64,000 bases of DNA from Procambarus clarkii (taxonomy: Eukaryota > Arthropoda > Malacostraca > Decapoda > Cambaridae): NCBI RefSeq assembly GCF_040958095.1, contig NC_091152.1:15592213-15656212 (forward strand), in the 5' to 3' direction. The position numbers and the translations under genes are program-made. Positions 12,691 through 23,212 of the stretch are shown here, in pieces. The notes beneath the pieces are model-generated. The model worked only from the letters and a program-made list of their open reading frames with translations. It was not told where the DNA came from and did no database searches. Every line of letters starts with the position of its first letter. Position 1 is the first letter of the stretch.

Positions 12691-13395
12691 TCCTTTATGT
12701 ACAAGTATATGACCTAGATTCCAAGAATGGACTTCTACTATATAGATGCCTAAAAGAACCATTTGGCACCACAATTCACATTTTACGTAAGCTTTTCTCA
12801 AGAACAACATGCAAGTCCTTCTCACACCCAGTAAGAGCGACACGTAAAGCTCCCTCTCACTCAGGAAGAATGATATCCTTGTCTCTGTCTTCCTCACACC
12901 TGTATATGACGCTGGAGGTCCCTTAGGTAGGAAACAACAAATACATATGTAAGAGTTATAACATACATACATATATATATGAGTTATAAAATACAATATA
13001 TAAGAGTTATAAATTACCTGTGTGTGTTATAAGGGGCTCAAGCCGTATTCTAAAATTCTCCAGACCACAACTCTTGCGAAAAGTGATTCGTTATTTCACA
13101 CCAGTTTGATCTTCACCTCTTTCATAGTGCCTTTGATCATCATGACTTCCCTTATTTTTATCTTGTATTTTTGTTAAAGCAGCTGTTGAGAGATGACGTT
13201 GTAGAGGGTTGGGGTGTGTAGAGCTACGTGGTGGGTAGTTGTTGTTCGCTGGGGAGTAGTTAGACGCAGAGTTCTTCACTAGAGAAAGTTTGCGCTCTGG
13301 CAGTAGCCTCTTGCTTACTTTTTTATTTTAATCGCGACACTTCTTTGTTTTTACGTATATTAGTAAGCATGCACACACACACACACACACACAAT

Positions 13396-13885
13396 ATGGC
13401 CTGGAGTCTATACCAAGTTAAACACAAGACAAAGAAGATTCAGCGGTATGCCACCAGACTCGTCCCGGAACTGAGAGGTATGAGCTACGAGGAAAGGCTA
13501 CGGGAGCTAAACCTCACGTCCCTGGAAGACAGAAGAGTAAGGGAAGACATGATAACCACCCACAAAATTCTCAGGGGAATTGACAGGGTAGACAAAAACA
13601 AACTATTTAGCATGGGTGGAACACAAACAAGGGGACACAGGTGGAAACTTAGCACTCAAATGAGCCTCCGAGGCATTAGAAAGAATTTTTTCAGTCTTAA
13701 AGTAGTTAACAAATGGAATGTATTAGGCAGTGATGTGGTAGAGGCAGACTCCATACACATTTTCAAATGTATATTTGATAAGAGCCCAATAGGCTCTAGA
13801 TCAATAGTATCTAAATTTAGCGCAATAGGCTTTGGGCCAAAGAGCCAAAGCTAAACCCCGGCAAGCGCAACTAGGTGAGTATACA
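13396..13885 (+). mobile_element. LINE family B: C-terminus of ORF2 and 3' end
   Basis: This is the longest LINE B piece. An open frame to 13852 encodes a typical non-LTR ORF2 C-terminal region: KKIQRYATRLVPELRGMSYE, ERLRELNLTSLEDRRVRED, THKILRGIDRVDKNKLF, GHRWKLS and FFSLKVVNKWNVLGSDVVEA. These correspond to the conserved post-RT segment ending VVNxWNxL of CR1/L2-like LINEs. The frame is preceded by (CA)n at 13373 and contains no reverse transcriptase catalytic motif, so the copy is 5'-truncated and inactive. The 3' end is the shared AACTAGGTGAGTA tail, running into TACACACA. Confidence 0.85.
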
Positions 13886-14327
13886 CACAATTATGTAACT
13901 TATATAATACTGGTGCTAAGGCCGCACTCTTAAAGTACAACTTCCTGGGATGCGACCTTCACGCACAACGCTCTTAATGTAGCCAATATACCACAGCAAT
14001 TTAAAGCTCTCATAAGCCCGAGTATTCCATAAAAGATACATTCTTTCACTATTGTTATGCCCAAGCAGCCATGATATATAAGGCTAGGTAGGTATATGTG
14101 GGGTCATCCCCGAGGTCGGTGGCGGCACAAGGAGCACCAACTTCACCAAGAGACATTACAAGGCTGCCAAACTTAGATTAAGAATTATTGTATACATGAA
14201 TATGAAGTCGGTGTAAGCCCTTAATCTGGAGAGCCACCGGCTGCAGGTCTGGCGGTGCCTACCTCATCACCAGAGAAGTTATCAAACAAGGGAATCTATT
14301 CAATAAACTAGGACACTAAATACAAGT

Positions 14328-14329
<2 letters not shown>

Positions 14330-14415
<86 letters not shown>
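14330..14415. repeat. (AT)n microsatellite
   Basis: About 85 bp of pure AT at the left border of the Penelope-like cluster. Confidence 0.97.
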
Positions 14416-14420
<5 letters not shown>

Positions 14421-14898
14421 GCATTGTGCATTGAAGTTCCTGAAGGAATTGGGGAACAAATTGATCAGCGCTACAAAAGACCAGAGCAAAAAGTTTCTTG
14501 TTCCAGCGCCTCAGTGTTGCGATTCAGAGAGGAAATGCCTGTTGCGTCTTGGGCACTAGTCCAACTTCAGAGGAATTCGAAGAAGTGTTTGACTTGCAAC
14601 AATGATCGAACCCGTCTGTGACATTCATCAAAGTTTCCCATTGTTGTGTTCTTCAAGAGATCCATAACCTTTAAGCACCTTTTTGCATTATTATTTTTGT
14701 ATCAACCCATGTATATCTTGTAACCATCATATGCATAATAAAGCACAAAAAATAAAAAAGGAAGGGGGTGGTAGGAGAAAAGCACACAGAAACTGTATTG
14801 GAGGGGATCTAAACATTCCCTCTAATGCGTTATGCGTGGTTTCCTCCGAGGCTATGGGTCCCCCTTCTTCCAGCTAGAGGTGGTACTCCCTTCCGTTG

Positions 14899-14900
<2 letters not shown>
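14416..14900 (+). mobile_element. Possible 3' part of a Penelope-like element, bounded by (AT)n
   Basis: A 485-bp segment between two (AT)n tracts. It ends in AATAAAGCAC followed by an A-rich run and a segment TGGTTTCCTCCGAGGCTATG then GGTCCCCCTTC. There is no intact frame. Assignment to a Penelope-like element is inferred only from the neighbouring ribozyme and (AT)n arrangement. Confidence 0.35.

Positions 14901-14988
<88 letters not shown>
14901..14988. repeat. (AT)n microsatellite
   Basis: About 88 bp of pure AT. Confidence 0.97.
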
Positions 14989-14990
<2 letters not shown>

Positions 14991-15363
14991 TGCAGTTACC
15001 TTTAGTCTTATGTTCTTATTTATCCCCCTATGTATCCCCCTTGTTTTTACCTTTATCACCTGACCCCGTACGGGTATAAATCAACGAGTCCTGTAATTTC
15101 ATTTCACTTGAGAATGAACCATGGAGGTTCGAAACGTTGTGCAAATTGTATAAATAAGTGTAATACATTCTATAGTAATTCACTTTTTTCTTCACCTTGA
15201 AATAACGAAAATGAGTTTTGGAGAACTCCTCTTTCAGCTAAGCCCTGATGCTAGGAAAATAGTTAGAGGGATAGAAGCCCTAAATCAGAAGATAGTAAAT
15301 ACTGAATATGCGGTCATATTCAATGAGACATGTTTAAAAGAAAACCTGCTGCCAGTATACACC

Positions 15364-15365
<2 letters not shown>
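14989..15365 (+). mobile_element. 5' end of a Penelope-like element with ribozyme and ORF start
   Basis: A hammerhead motif (15091-15150) is followed 60 bp later by an ATG at 15211. It opens MSFGELLFQLSPDARKIVRG, then ALNQKIVNTEYAVIFNETCL and KENLLPVY, before running into (AT)n at 15366. The ETCLKENLLPVY segment aligns with QTCKVHCLVPRF, encoded by the adjacent palindrome arm, so the two are related N-terminal regions. Penelope-like elements commonly place hammerheads in their pseudo-LTRs upstream of the ORF; the family assignment follows from that and from translated similarity judged by eye. Confidence 0.5.
15091..15150 (+). ncRNA. Hammerhead-like ribozyme motif (variant core)
   Basis: Outer stem I AAUUU/AAAUU and inner CAC/GUG, core UUGAGAA (15108-15114), stem II GAACC/GGUUC (15116-15130, loop AUGGA), GAA-ACGU-U (131-138 of this 15-kb block), cleavage expected after U15138. 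C3-G8 is replaced by U3-A8. Confidence 0.62.

Positions 15366-15447
<82 letters not shown>
15366..15447. repeat. (AT)n microsatellite
   Basis: Pure AT between two divergently oriented Penelope-like 5' ends. Confidence 0.97.
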
Positions 15448-15449
<2 letters not shown>

Positions 15450-15714
15450 GCTTGTTAAGGCAAATTTGTGGGAATACACTTTAAACCTAAGGAATCTTGG
15501 GACCAAACAATGCACCTTGCAGGTTTGCAGAAATTCCAAATCCAAGCGAGCCTTCTTAACTGAGAAATCCACTTTTTCTATTCTTCTGTATAACTACAGG
15601 TCTTCCGTATCGTTTTAATAAAATATTTATGATCGATGTTCCCTTCGGGAATCTTAATTTTAAGATGAATAGGAAAACCAGGGATATACTGAACATCTTG
15701 TTTCAGATTCTTTA

Positions 15715-15772
15715 CTTAAAAATGCATAACGTTTCGAATACTTCTCGTATTCATCATCAGATCTAAAATAAA
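15715..15772 (-). ncRNA. Hammerhead ribozyme motif, canonical core
   Basis: The minus strand reads AGAU, core CUGAUGA (15760-15754), U, stem II GAAUAC/GUAUUC (loop GAGAA), GAA-ACGU-U, then AUGCAU. AU/AU closes stem I, and a distal UUUUA/UAAAA-type pairing follows an internal loop. It matches CUGANGA...GAAA exactly. Confidence 0.7.
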
Positions 15773-17398
15773 AAACAGAAATCACAATCAAATAACTAGT
15801 AAACAAAGAACTCATGCTGAATATAATTGCCTATCAAAGAGAAGAAAGGAAAAAGATTAAGAAACAAAGCACTTAAGCTTACTTAATGTGATCAATACAA
15901 ATAAAACTTATTAACTATCACAAAGATAAAAGCTAAACCAAAATTAATAAAATTACAAGAGTAACTTTATAACTACTAAAAACAAACTATACTATTAAAC
16001 TTACGCGAAGTGATCAATTAGGGTGAAACTTGATAGTTAACACATGGATACTAAACGCTATTACAAATATTAATATAATGACTTCACATATACAAACAAT
16101 GTATATAAAATGCAAGCAAAATAAACGCCAATTATAAAGTACTAACCAAAATCTTATAAAAAACTTAAATATAAAACAAAACTAAATACCAAAATATGTA
16201 TTATATATCCTAAATAAAATATATAATAATGTACAATGTCAAAACTTGAAATAAGTAAGAAAGGGCAAAGCCATGGTAAACTAAACAAAATTATAATAAA
16301 ATTAAAATGCCAGTATGACCTATAAATCCAATTACAGGTCCTACACTGTGCCCTATACAGTGTACAGTTGAACAGCCGAAAGGTTACTGCTTAACAGAGG
16401 CCGCAGCTCCCTTATATATAAGGATTCCATTACTCTCAAATCTGATTGGCCATTTATACAAGTGTCTAGAATTTGAAAATCAGATTCCAGCAGAGAATGA
16501 TTAAACTCATAACAATGATTTCTAATCTCCGAAAATGCTGGTTTAGATAATGGTAATCCAGTCCTAAAAGATTAGGATACTTGAGCACCGGGGAGTATCT
16601 TTTAGGACTGGATTACCATTATCTAAACCAGCATTTTCGGAGATTAGAAATCATTGTTATGAGTTTAATCATTCTCTGCTGGAATCTGATTTTCAAATTC
16701 TAGACACTTGTATAAATGGCCAATCAGATTTGAGAGTAATGGAATCCTTATATATAAGGGAGCTGCGGCCTCTGTTAAGCAGTAACCTTTCGGCTGTTCA
16801 ACTGTACACTGTATAGGGCACAGTGTAGGACCTGTAATTGGATTTATAGGTCATACTGGCATTTTAATTTTATTATAATTTTGTTTAGTTTACCATGGCT
16901 TTGCCCTTTCTTACTTATTTCAAGTTTTGACATTGTACATTATTATATATTTTATTTAGGATATATAATACATATTTTGGTATTTAGTTTTGTTTTATAT
17001 TTAAGTTTTTTATAAGATTTTGGTTAGTACTTTATAATTGGCGTTTATTTTGCTTGCATTTTATATACATTGTTTGTAGATGTGAAGTCATTATATTAAT
17101 ATTTGTAATAGCGTTTAGTATCCATGTGTTAACTATCAAGTTTCACCCTAATTGATCACTTCGCGTAAGTTTAATAGTATAGTTTGTTTTTAGTAGTTAT
17201 AAAGTTACTCTTGTAATTTTATTAATTTTGGTTTAGCTTTTATCTTTGTGATAGTTAATAAGTTTTATTTGTATTGATCACATTAAGTAAGCTTAAGTGC
17301 TTTGTTTCTTAATCTTTTTCCTTTCTTCTCTTTGATAGGCAATTATATTCAGCATGAGTTCTTTGTTTACTAGTTATTTGATTGTGATTTCTGTTTTT

Positions 17399-17456
17399 TC
17401 CTTTAGATCTGATGATGAATACGAGAAGTATTCGAAACGTTATGCATTTTAAAGTA
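17399..17456 (+). ncRNA. Hammerhead ribozyme motif, canonical core
   Basis: Core CUGAUGA 17409-17415, stem II GAAUAC/GUAUUC, GAA, helix III word ACGU and cleavage base U17441. Stem I has inner AU/AU and outer CUUUA (17401-17405) with UAAAG (17449-17453), leaving an internal loop as in type I hammerheads with tertiary contacts. Confidence 0.72.
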
Positions 17457-17750
17457 AAGAATCTGAAACAAGATGTTCAGTATATCCCTGGTTTTCCTAT
17501 TCATCTTAAAATTAAGATTCCCGAAGGGAACATCGATCATAAATATTTTATTAAAACGATACGGAACTCCTGTAGTTATACAGAAGAATAGAAAAAGTGG
17601 ATTTCTCAGTTAAGAAGGCTCGCTTGGATTTGGAATTTCTGTAAACCTGCAAGGTGCATCGTTTGGTCCCAAGATTCCTTAGGTTTAAAGTGTATTCCCA
17701 CAAATTTGCCTTAACAAGTTATTATAATTCTTGGTTATTAAGATTGTTGG

Positions 17751-17862
<112 letters not shown>

Positions 17863-18670
17863 AAGTTGGCATATACGGCCGGGGCCGTGTATGCTTGTCC
17901 TGATATATTACCGTGGCCTGAAGTGTATAATCATGTCTTAAGGGTTGAGGGTTGGCATGCTAAGACCTCACTCACGCACGCATTTCCACTTTCATTCTCT
18001 TCCTCTTTTCATTCAGTTACGTCTACTCCTCGTGTATTTCCTGCCATTACCAGTCTGTTCTCGTTCCCTCATAACTCATTTCAACTGTTTCTTTTCTCCA
18101 AGCCTTGCTCCTGACGCTTCTCCTCGACCATAGTGAGACATTCCTCAAGCTCAAAGAGTGTGCGCCGTAAGTTTCCAAATCTTCCGCATAGTGGTATCTA
18201 TGTATGGACATACTTGAGGGCAGGCCAGGACGCATGCGCACACTATCCTAGGAAAACGAGTCAGCAGTCATAAAGTAGAATGGCTTGAGTTGTGAGGTGA
18301 TGGCCAACGCCGGCACTACTGGGACCGGAGACCTCACCAATTAGTTCTCTCCAAGACCTTTGTTACAGCGAATAACCTGAAATAACCCCTAGTAGGTCAC
18401 CCTTCTCCCCCGACGTTAACTGCAATCACAAGAAATTAATCTTTCTCTCGATTATATGTGGTCCACTATCACACGCCTTCTATTTCCATGATATTTTTGT
18501 CGTAAATAGTCTTATTTTTTTACTGAATCCAAAAAAAACTTGTAATGATAAAAAAAAACAGGATTTGATATATTTAGGAAAATGTATTGAAAAAAATCCA
18601 CAATTTATGTGGGAAAGTAAGACACATTCACACATATCAACATAGATTTTGAACATCGTAACTGAGGTAA
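17863..18670. other. Non-coding interval
   Basis: No protein-like frame or recognised repeat. The part 17960-18130 is pyrimidine-rich. Confidence 0.45.
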
Positions 18671-18684
18671 TATGATTCACTTGT

Positions 18685-19105
18685 AATTGTACACAGTCGG
18701 TGAAGTAGACACACCTGGCGGCCTACCCACCTGCCTTGCGGTAATTCCGAGGATCAACGTTCCCAGGGGCCCGGTCTTTAACCAGGCCTCCTGGTTAGTG
18801 GTCTGCTCAACCAGACTGTTGAACGCGGCTGTTTGCAGCTTGACATATGAATTACAGCCTGGTTGATCAGGTATCCTCTGAAGGTGTGTATCGAGTTTTA
18901 TTTTGAACACCATGAGAGGCCGGTCAGCTATGCCCCTTGTCTGTGGCGGGAGCGCGTTGAAGTCTTGGGCCTTTGATGCTGATAGTTGGTTCTCAGAGTA
19001 CCTGTTGCACATCTACTTTTCAATAGGGCTATTCTGCACATCCTGCCATGCCTAATGGTGTCATGTGATGTGATTTTCGTGAGCAGATTTGGAACCAGTC
19101 CCTCT
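18685..19105 (-). mobile_element. LINE family C: ORF2 C-terminus and 3' end
   Basis: The minus strand encodes FNALPPQTRGIADRPLMVFK, IKLDTHLQRIPDQPGC and QTAAFNSLVEQTTNQEAWL, the type of sequence that ends CR1/Jockey-like ORF2 proteins (an NxLP segment followed by FKxxLD). The frame is open for 111 codons but has no catalytic part. A second fragment of the family lies at 28205-28345. Confidence 0.7.
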
Positions 19106-19228
19106 AATACTGTCCGTGTAAATTATATCTCCCGCCTGCGCTATAGAGAATACTGATAAAAACATTTTAATCGGTCCCGATAATAAAATCCCAGCTACCC
19201 AGCCATCACCAGTCACCATCCCTTTCCC

Positions 19229-19520
19229 TTTACATGTGCCTCCCCTTCACCCACCGGTAGTTCCCCTTCACCCACCAGTAGCTCTCCTTCACCCACCGGT
19301 AGCTCCCCTTCACCCGCCGGTAGTTCCCCTTCACCCACCAGTAGCTCTCCTTCACCCGCCGGTAGTTCCCCTTCACCCACCAGTAGCTCCCCTTCACCCA
19401 CCGGTAACTCCCCTTCACCCACCGGTAGCTCCCCTTCACCCACCGGTAACTCCCCTTCACCCACCGGTAGCTCCCCTTCACCCGCCGGTAGTTCCCCTTC
19501 ACCCACCGGTAGCTCCCCTG
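19229..19520. repeat. 21-bp minisatellite (CCTTCACCCACCGGTAGCTCC)
   Basis: About 13-14 units of CCTTCACCCACCGGTAGCTC plus one base. The unit length is a multiple of three, so several frames on both strands stay open and yield repetitive peptides that should not be read as genes. Confidence 0.95.
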
Positions 19521-19524
19521 GCGG

Positions 19525-20460
19525 CAACTCCAGCTCCCCCTGGCGATAATTCGCTGCCACGGCATCAACAATTTACCCAGCGCTAACTCCATTTCTCCGG
19601 ACACCAGCTCTAGTATCCATAACTTCATTTCCTGCACCAGTAACTCAAGTTTCCCGCCAATAACTCTAGTTTACTTATTGGTAATCTCCGTTACTTCACC
19701 TTAACTCCACATCTGCCGCTGCCTACTCATCTTCCGTCTATCTATAACGTTCATAACTTCTCTTCATCTCCGCCAACATCTGTCAACTTTACCTCATCTC
19801 CCATGCTATTCAACCCGTACTCTCAACTAATACGTCTCATTTTGTACGCTATGATCCCCAACATACAAAATATGGGGTACAATAAAAAGTAGCGGCTCAC
19901 AAATATCCACGTTTTCTAATCGTACGTTGGTTAGGTTAGGTGGGCGGCTTGGGTTCGTGCATTTTAGTACCCGATATTTTGTATGCTGTGGCAAATCAAG
20001 ACAACTGTCCTATTACACCTCTGCTTTTCAACGAAACTATTTGGCACTTCCTGTCGTGCTTCTTGGTCTCATGAGTTATTTCCGTGTGCAACTTCTGAAT
20101 CAGACCCTCTAATATTTCTAAGTGTAAATTGCCATGTACCTCTCTCGCCTGCGCTCTTGGAAATAGTGAGAGAAATTTTAAATATTTCCAAAAATTTTAA
20201 TGGTTTATTGAATAAATTCGGCAGTAAAAGATGTATTTCTGCAAGTTCTAAAAGTCAGCAATTTATTCAGCTTTAAATGGAGGTGTTATTGTGTAACAAC
20301 ATGCCGCCCTAGAGAGCACTAGTGTCTTAAAGGGTATCATCATTCGTCTGACATCCCTTAGTTGAAATGATTTGTTATCCAACCCGCCATTTTCCTTGCA
20401 GTTGTGACAACCACTTTATTGTGTTCTTTAAAACTTAGGTTTTCCAACATCATTACTCCC
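19525..20460. other. Non-coding interval between two related minisatellites
   Basis: Starts as decayed minisatellite (CCAGCTCTAGT, CCAGTAACTC) and continues as mixed sequence with no recognised gene. GGTTAGGTTAGG occurs at 19929-19940. Confidence 0.45.
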
Positions 20461-20464
20461 AAAT

Positions 20465-20735
20465 CTTTAATGTTGCAGTAACTTCCCTTCAGCCAACTGT
20501 AATGATCTTTCACCGGTTGAACTCTTCATCAACCGGGACCGTCCTTTGGCCCACCAGCAAATTCCCTTCACCCACCGGTAACTCCCCTTCACCCAACAGT
20601 AACTTCCCTTCACCCAACAGTAACTTCCCTTCACCCAACAGTAACTCCCCTTCACCCAACAGTAACTTCCCTTCAACCACCGGTAACGTCCCTCTCACCC
20701 AACAGTAACTTCCTTTCAGACAATCGTAACGCTCC
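20465..20735. repeat. Second 21-bp minisatellite (CCTTCACCCAACAGTAACTTC)
   Basis: About 8 good and several decayed units related to the array at 19229, with CAACAGTAACTT in place of CACCGGTAGCTC. Confidence 0.92.
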
Positions 20736-20829
20736 TTCGTCGTCAGTTTCACCAGTTAACTTTTGGAAGTTCACTATAACTTCCGGCCACTATAGTTCAT
20801 TCTTCGGAGACTGTAATTAACCATTCATA

Positions 20830-22195
20830 AAGTATCTCATCTTCCAGATACTGCAAAAAGTGTATCATTTTCTGGATGTTGAATAAAGTGTCATCTTACA
20901 GGTGTTGAATAAAGTGCCATCTTACAGGTGTTCCATAAAGTATCTCATATTCCATGTCAAACTGTCTCATTTTCCAGGCGTTGCATAAAGTGTCTGGTCT
21001 TTCAAGCGTTGCAAATTGTCTCATTTTCCAGCCGTTGCATAAAGTGTCTCGTCTCTCATCTTTCAGGCGTTGCATAAAGTGTCTCATCTTTCAGACGTTG
21101 CATAAAGTGTTTCATGTTCCAGTGTTGCACAAAGTCTCATCTTGCAGTGTTACAGGTTTTTTTTATCTCGCAGTGTTCCATAAAATGCCTCATCTTGCAG
21201 TGTTGCATAGTGTCTTATCTTGCAGTGTTGCATAAAGTGTCTCATCTTGCAGTGTTGCATAGTGTCTTATCTTGCAGTGTTGCATAAAGTGTCTTATCTT
21301 GCAGTGTTGCATAAAGTGTCTCATCTTGCAGTGTTGCATAGTGTCTTATCTTCCAGTGTTGCATAAAGTGTCTCATCTTGCAGTGTTGCATAGTGTATTA
21401 TCTTCCAGTGTTGCATAAAATGTCTCATCTTCCAGTGTTGCATAAAGTGTCTTATCTTCCAGCTGCATAAAGTGTCTCATCTTCTAGTTGCATAAAGTGT
21501 CTCATCTTCCAGTTGCATACTGTCTCATCTTCCAGTTGCATAAAATGTCTCATCTTCCAGTGTTGCATAAAGTGTCTCATCTTCCAGTGTTGCATAAAGT
21601 ATCTCATCTTCCAGTGTTGCATAAAGTGTCTCATCTTCCAGTTGCATAGTGTCTCATCTTCCAGTGTTGCATAAAGTGTCTCATGTTCCAGTGTTGCATA
21701 AAGTGTCTCATCTTCCAGTGTTGCATATAGTGTCTCATCTTCCAGTGTTGCATAAAGTGTCTCATCTTCCAGTGTTACATAAAGTGTCTCATCTTCCAGT
21801 GTTGCATAGTGTCTCATCTTCCAGTGTTGCATAGTGTCTCATCTTCCAGTGTTGCATAGTGTCTCATCTTCCAGTGTTGCATAAAGTGTCTCATCTTCCA
21901 GTGTTGCATAAAGTGTCTCATCTTCCAGTTGCATAGTGTCTCATCTTCCAGTGTTGCATAAAGTGTCTCATGTTCCAGTGTTGCATAGTGTCTCATCTTC
22001 CAGTGTTGCATATAGTGTCTCATCTTCCAGTGTTGCATAAAGTGTCTCATCTTCCAGTGTTGCATAAAGTGTCTCATCTTCCAGTGTTACATAAAGTGTC
22101 TCATCTTCCAGTGTTGCATAGTGTCTCATCTTCCAGTGTTGCACAGTGTCTCATCTTCCAGTGTTGCATAGTGTCTCATCTTGCAGGTGTTGAAT
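20830..22195. repeat. Roughly 25-bp minisatellite, 1.37 kb
   Basis: About 55 units of GTCTCATCTTCCAGTGTTGC plus ATAAA or ATA, more decayed at the left end. Short and long units (20-25 bp) alternate. Stop-free frames on the minus strand are repeat products. Confidence 0.95.
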
Positions 22196-22199
22196 AACT

Positions 22200-22779
22200 G
22201 TGGTTCAACTTAAATATTTCTAGTTCGCCAACCGCTAAGTAAAATTCACACCTGTTAACTCCAATTCCTTCCCAGGATCTTCGCGCCACGCAGACAGCCG
22301 GGCTCCACTTCCGGGTAACTCTAGTTCACTCCCGGAAACCCACTTCATCTTCTGGTATTTGTCCACTTGATCAGTCGCCCTCCCATTGTAATCCCCGCCT
22401 ACCGCAAAAGCTTAGGCCTATCTCAAATTTAACCCAAAACTGTCTCCTGGTAAACCACATATAAACCAATTTTATGTTATACACAAAAGCATGTCACTTA
22501 TGCAAGATTAAAGTAAAATATGCGTAGTAATTGTTGCATATAAATATAATATTTTTACAGTGTATAAAAGCATTACCCTTAGTTGTTCCTCGTGAATAAA
22601 ACGGGTTACGTATAAGTCCACATCTGCTAACCAAATAACTTACGAGTTATTTAAACGTTATTTGATATAACAAATAATAATGATATGAATACATAGTTTG
22701 CAACTTTTTCCTTGTTGCACGCCCCGACCACGCATTACAACGCGTGAGACCATGAATGACCATGGAATGAACTGCTTAC
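22200..22779. other. Non-coding sequence next to the CELF exon (intron 5' end on minus strand)
   Basis: AT-rich with no further exon seen. The donor GTAAGC is at 22779-22774 on the minus strand. Confidence 0.6.
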
Positions 22780-23212
22780 CTTTATGCATGCCGGTGAGCT
22801 TGTCCTTGAGCACAGTAAACTCGTAGATCTTGCCGAATTCGTCAAAGAGTGGACGCAGATCCTTCTCCTCCATGTGCCTGGGGATCTGGCCAATGAAGAG
22901 CTTGATCGCGTCGTGTTCTTTATGTGGGGGTGAGGCAGCGTGGTGTTGGTGACCCGGGTGGCTAAGGGAAGCCACTAACTGCTGATGGTGGTGCTGCTGC
23001 TGTGACTGCTGCTGCCCTGGATGCTGGTGCCCGCTGCCAGGCTGGTGGCTGCTTCCGGGACTTCCGGAATGGCTCATCGGCCCGGCAGCGTGGCCATTGA
23101 GGTGAGCGGCAGACACGCCGTTCACACCCACGCCGTTGATAGCGGGCAGGTGGTGGGGAGGGTACGAAGTGTCGATGAGGGCATTGTGGTACGCGGCCAT
23201 GTTGATCAGCAT
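22780..23212 (-). CDS. CELF4: First coding exon of a CELF/Bruno RNA-binding protein (CELF4-like), partial
   Basis: CELF proteins bind UG-rich RNA and control splicing, translation and mRNA decay; this subgroup is mostly neuronal and nuclear. The exon encodes 144 codons plus one base. Residues 1-55 are low-complexity (His, Gly, Ser, Ala), 56-100 are His/Gln/Pro-rich, and 101-145 begin RRM1 with the RNP2 strand KLFIGQIP (104-111), then [16 protein letters not shown] and [12 protein letters not shown], a near match to the CELF3-6 group. The reading frame leaves the family exactly at AAA-G|GTAAGC (donor at 22779-22778), so the rest of RRM1 lies in the next exon to the left, outside or deep in this window. 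An in-frame TAG at 23228-23230, five codons upstream of the ATG, fixes the start at Met1 or Met5. The upstream 5'UTR and promoter are not resolved. The paralogue (CELF3, 4, 5, 6 or insect bru3) cannot be decided from this exon alone. Confidence 0.93.

Larger units (their letters stand above)
15451..17720. mobile_element. 2.27-kb near-perfect palindrome: inverted Penelope-like copies
   Basis: Left arm 15451-16572 and right arm 16597-17720 are reverse complements with few differences and a 24-nt spacer. Each arm runs outward from the centre through AT-rich DNA to a hammerhead motif and then a short coding piece that reads outward: FSVKKARLDLEFLQTCKVH, LVPRFLRFKVYSHKFALTS. In the right copy one codon is a stop (TAA at about 17641). 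(AT)n tracts lie just outside both arms. The coding piece resembles the conserved segment upstream of the RT in Penelope-like elements; no RT or GIY-YIG domain is present. Confidence 0.85.
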
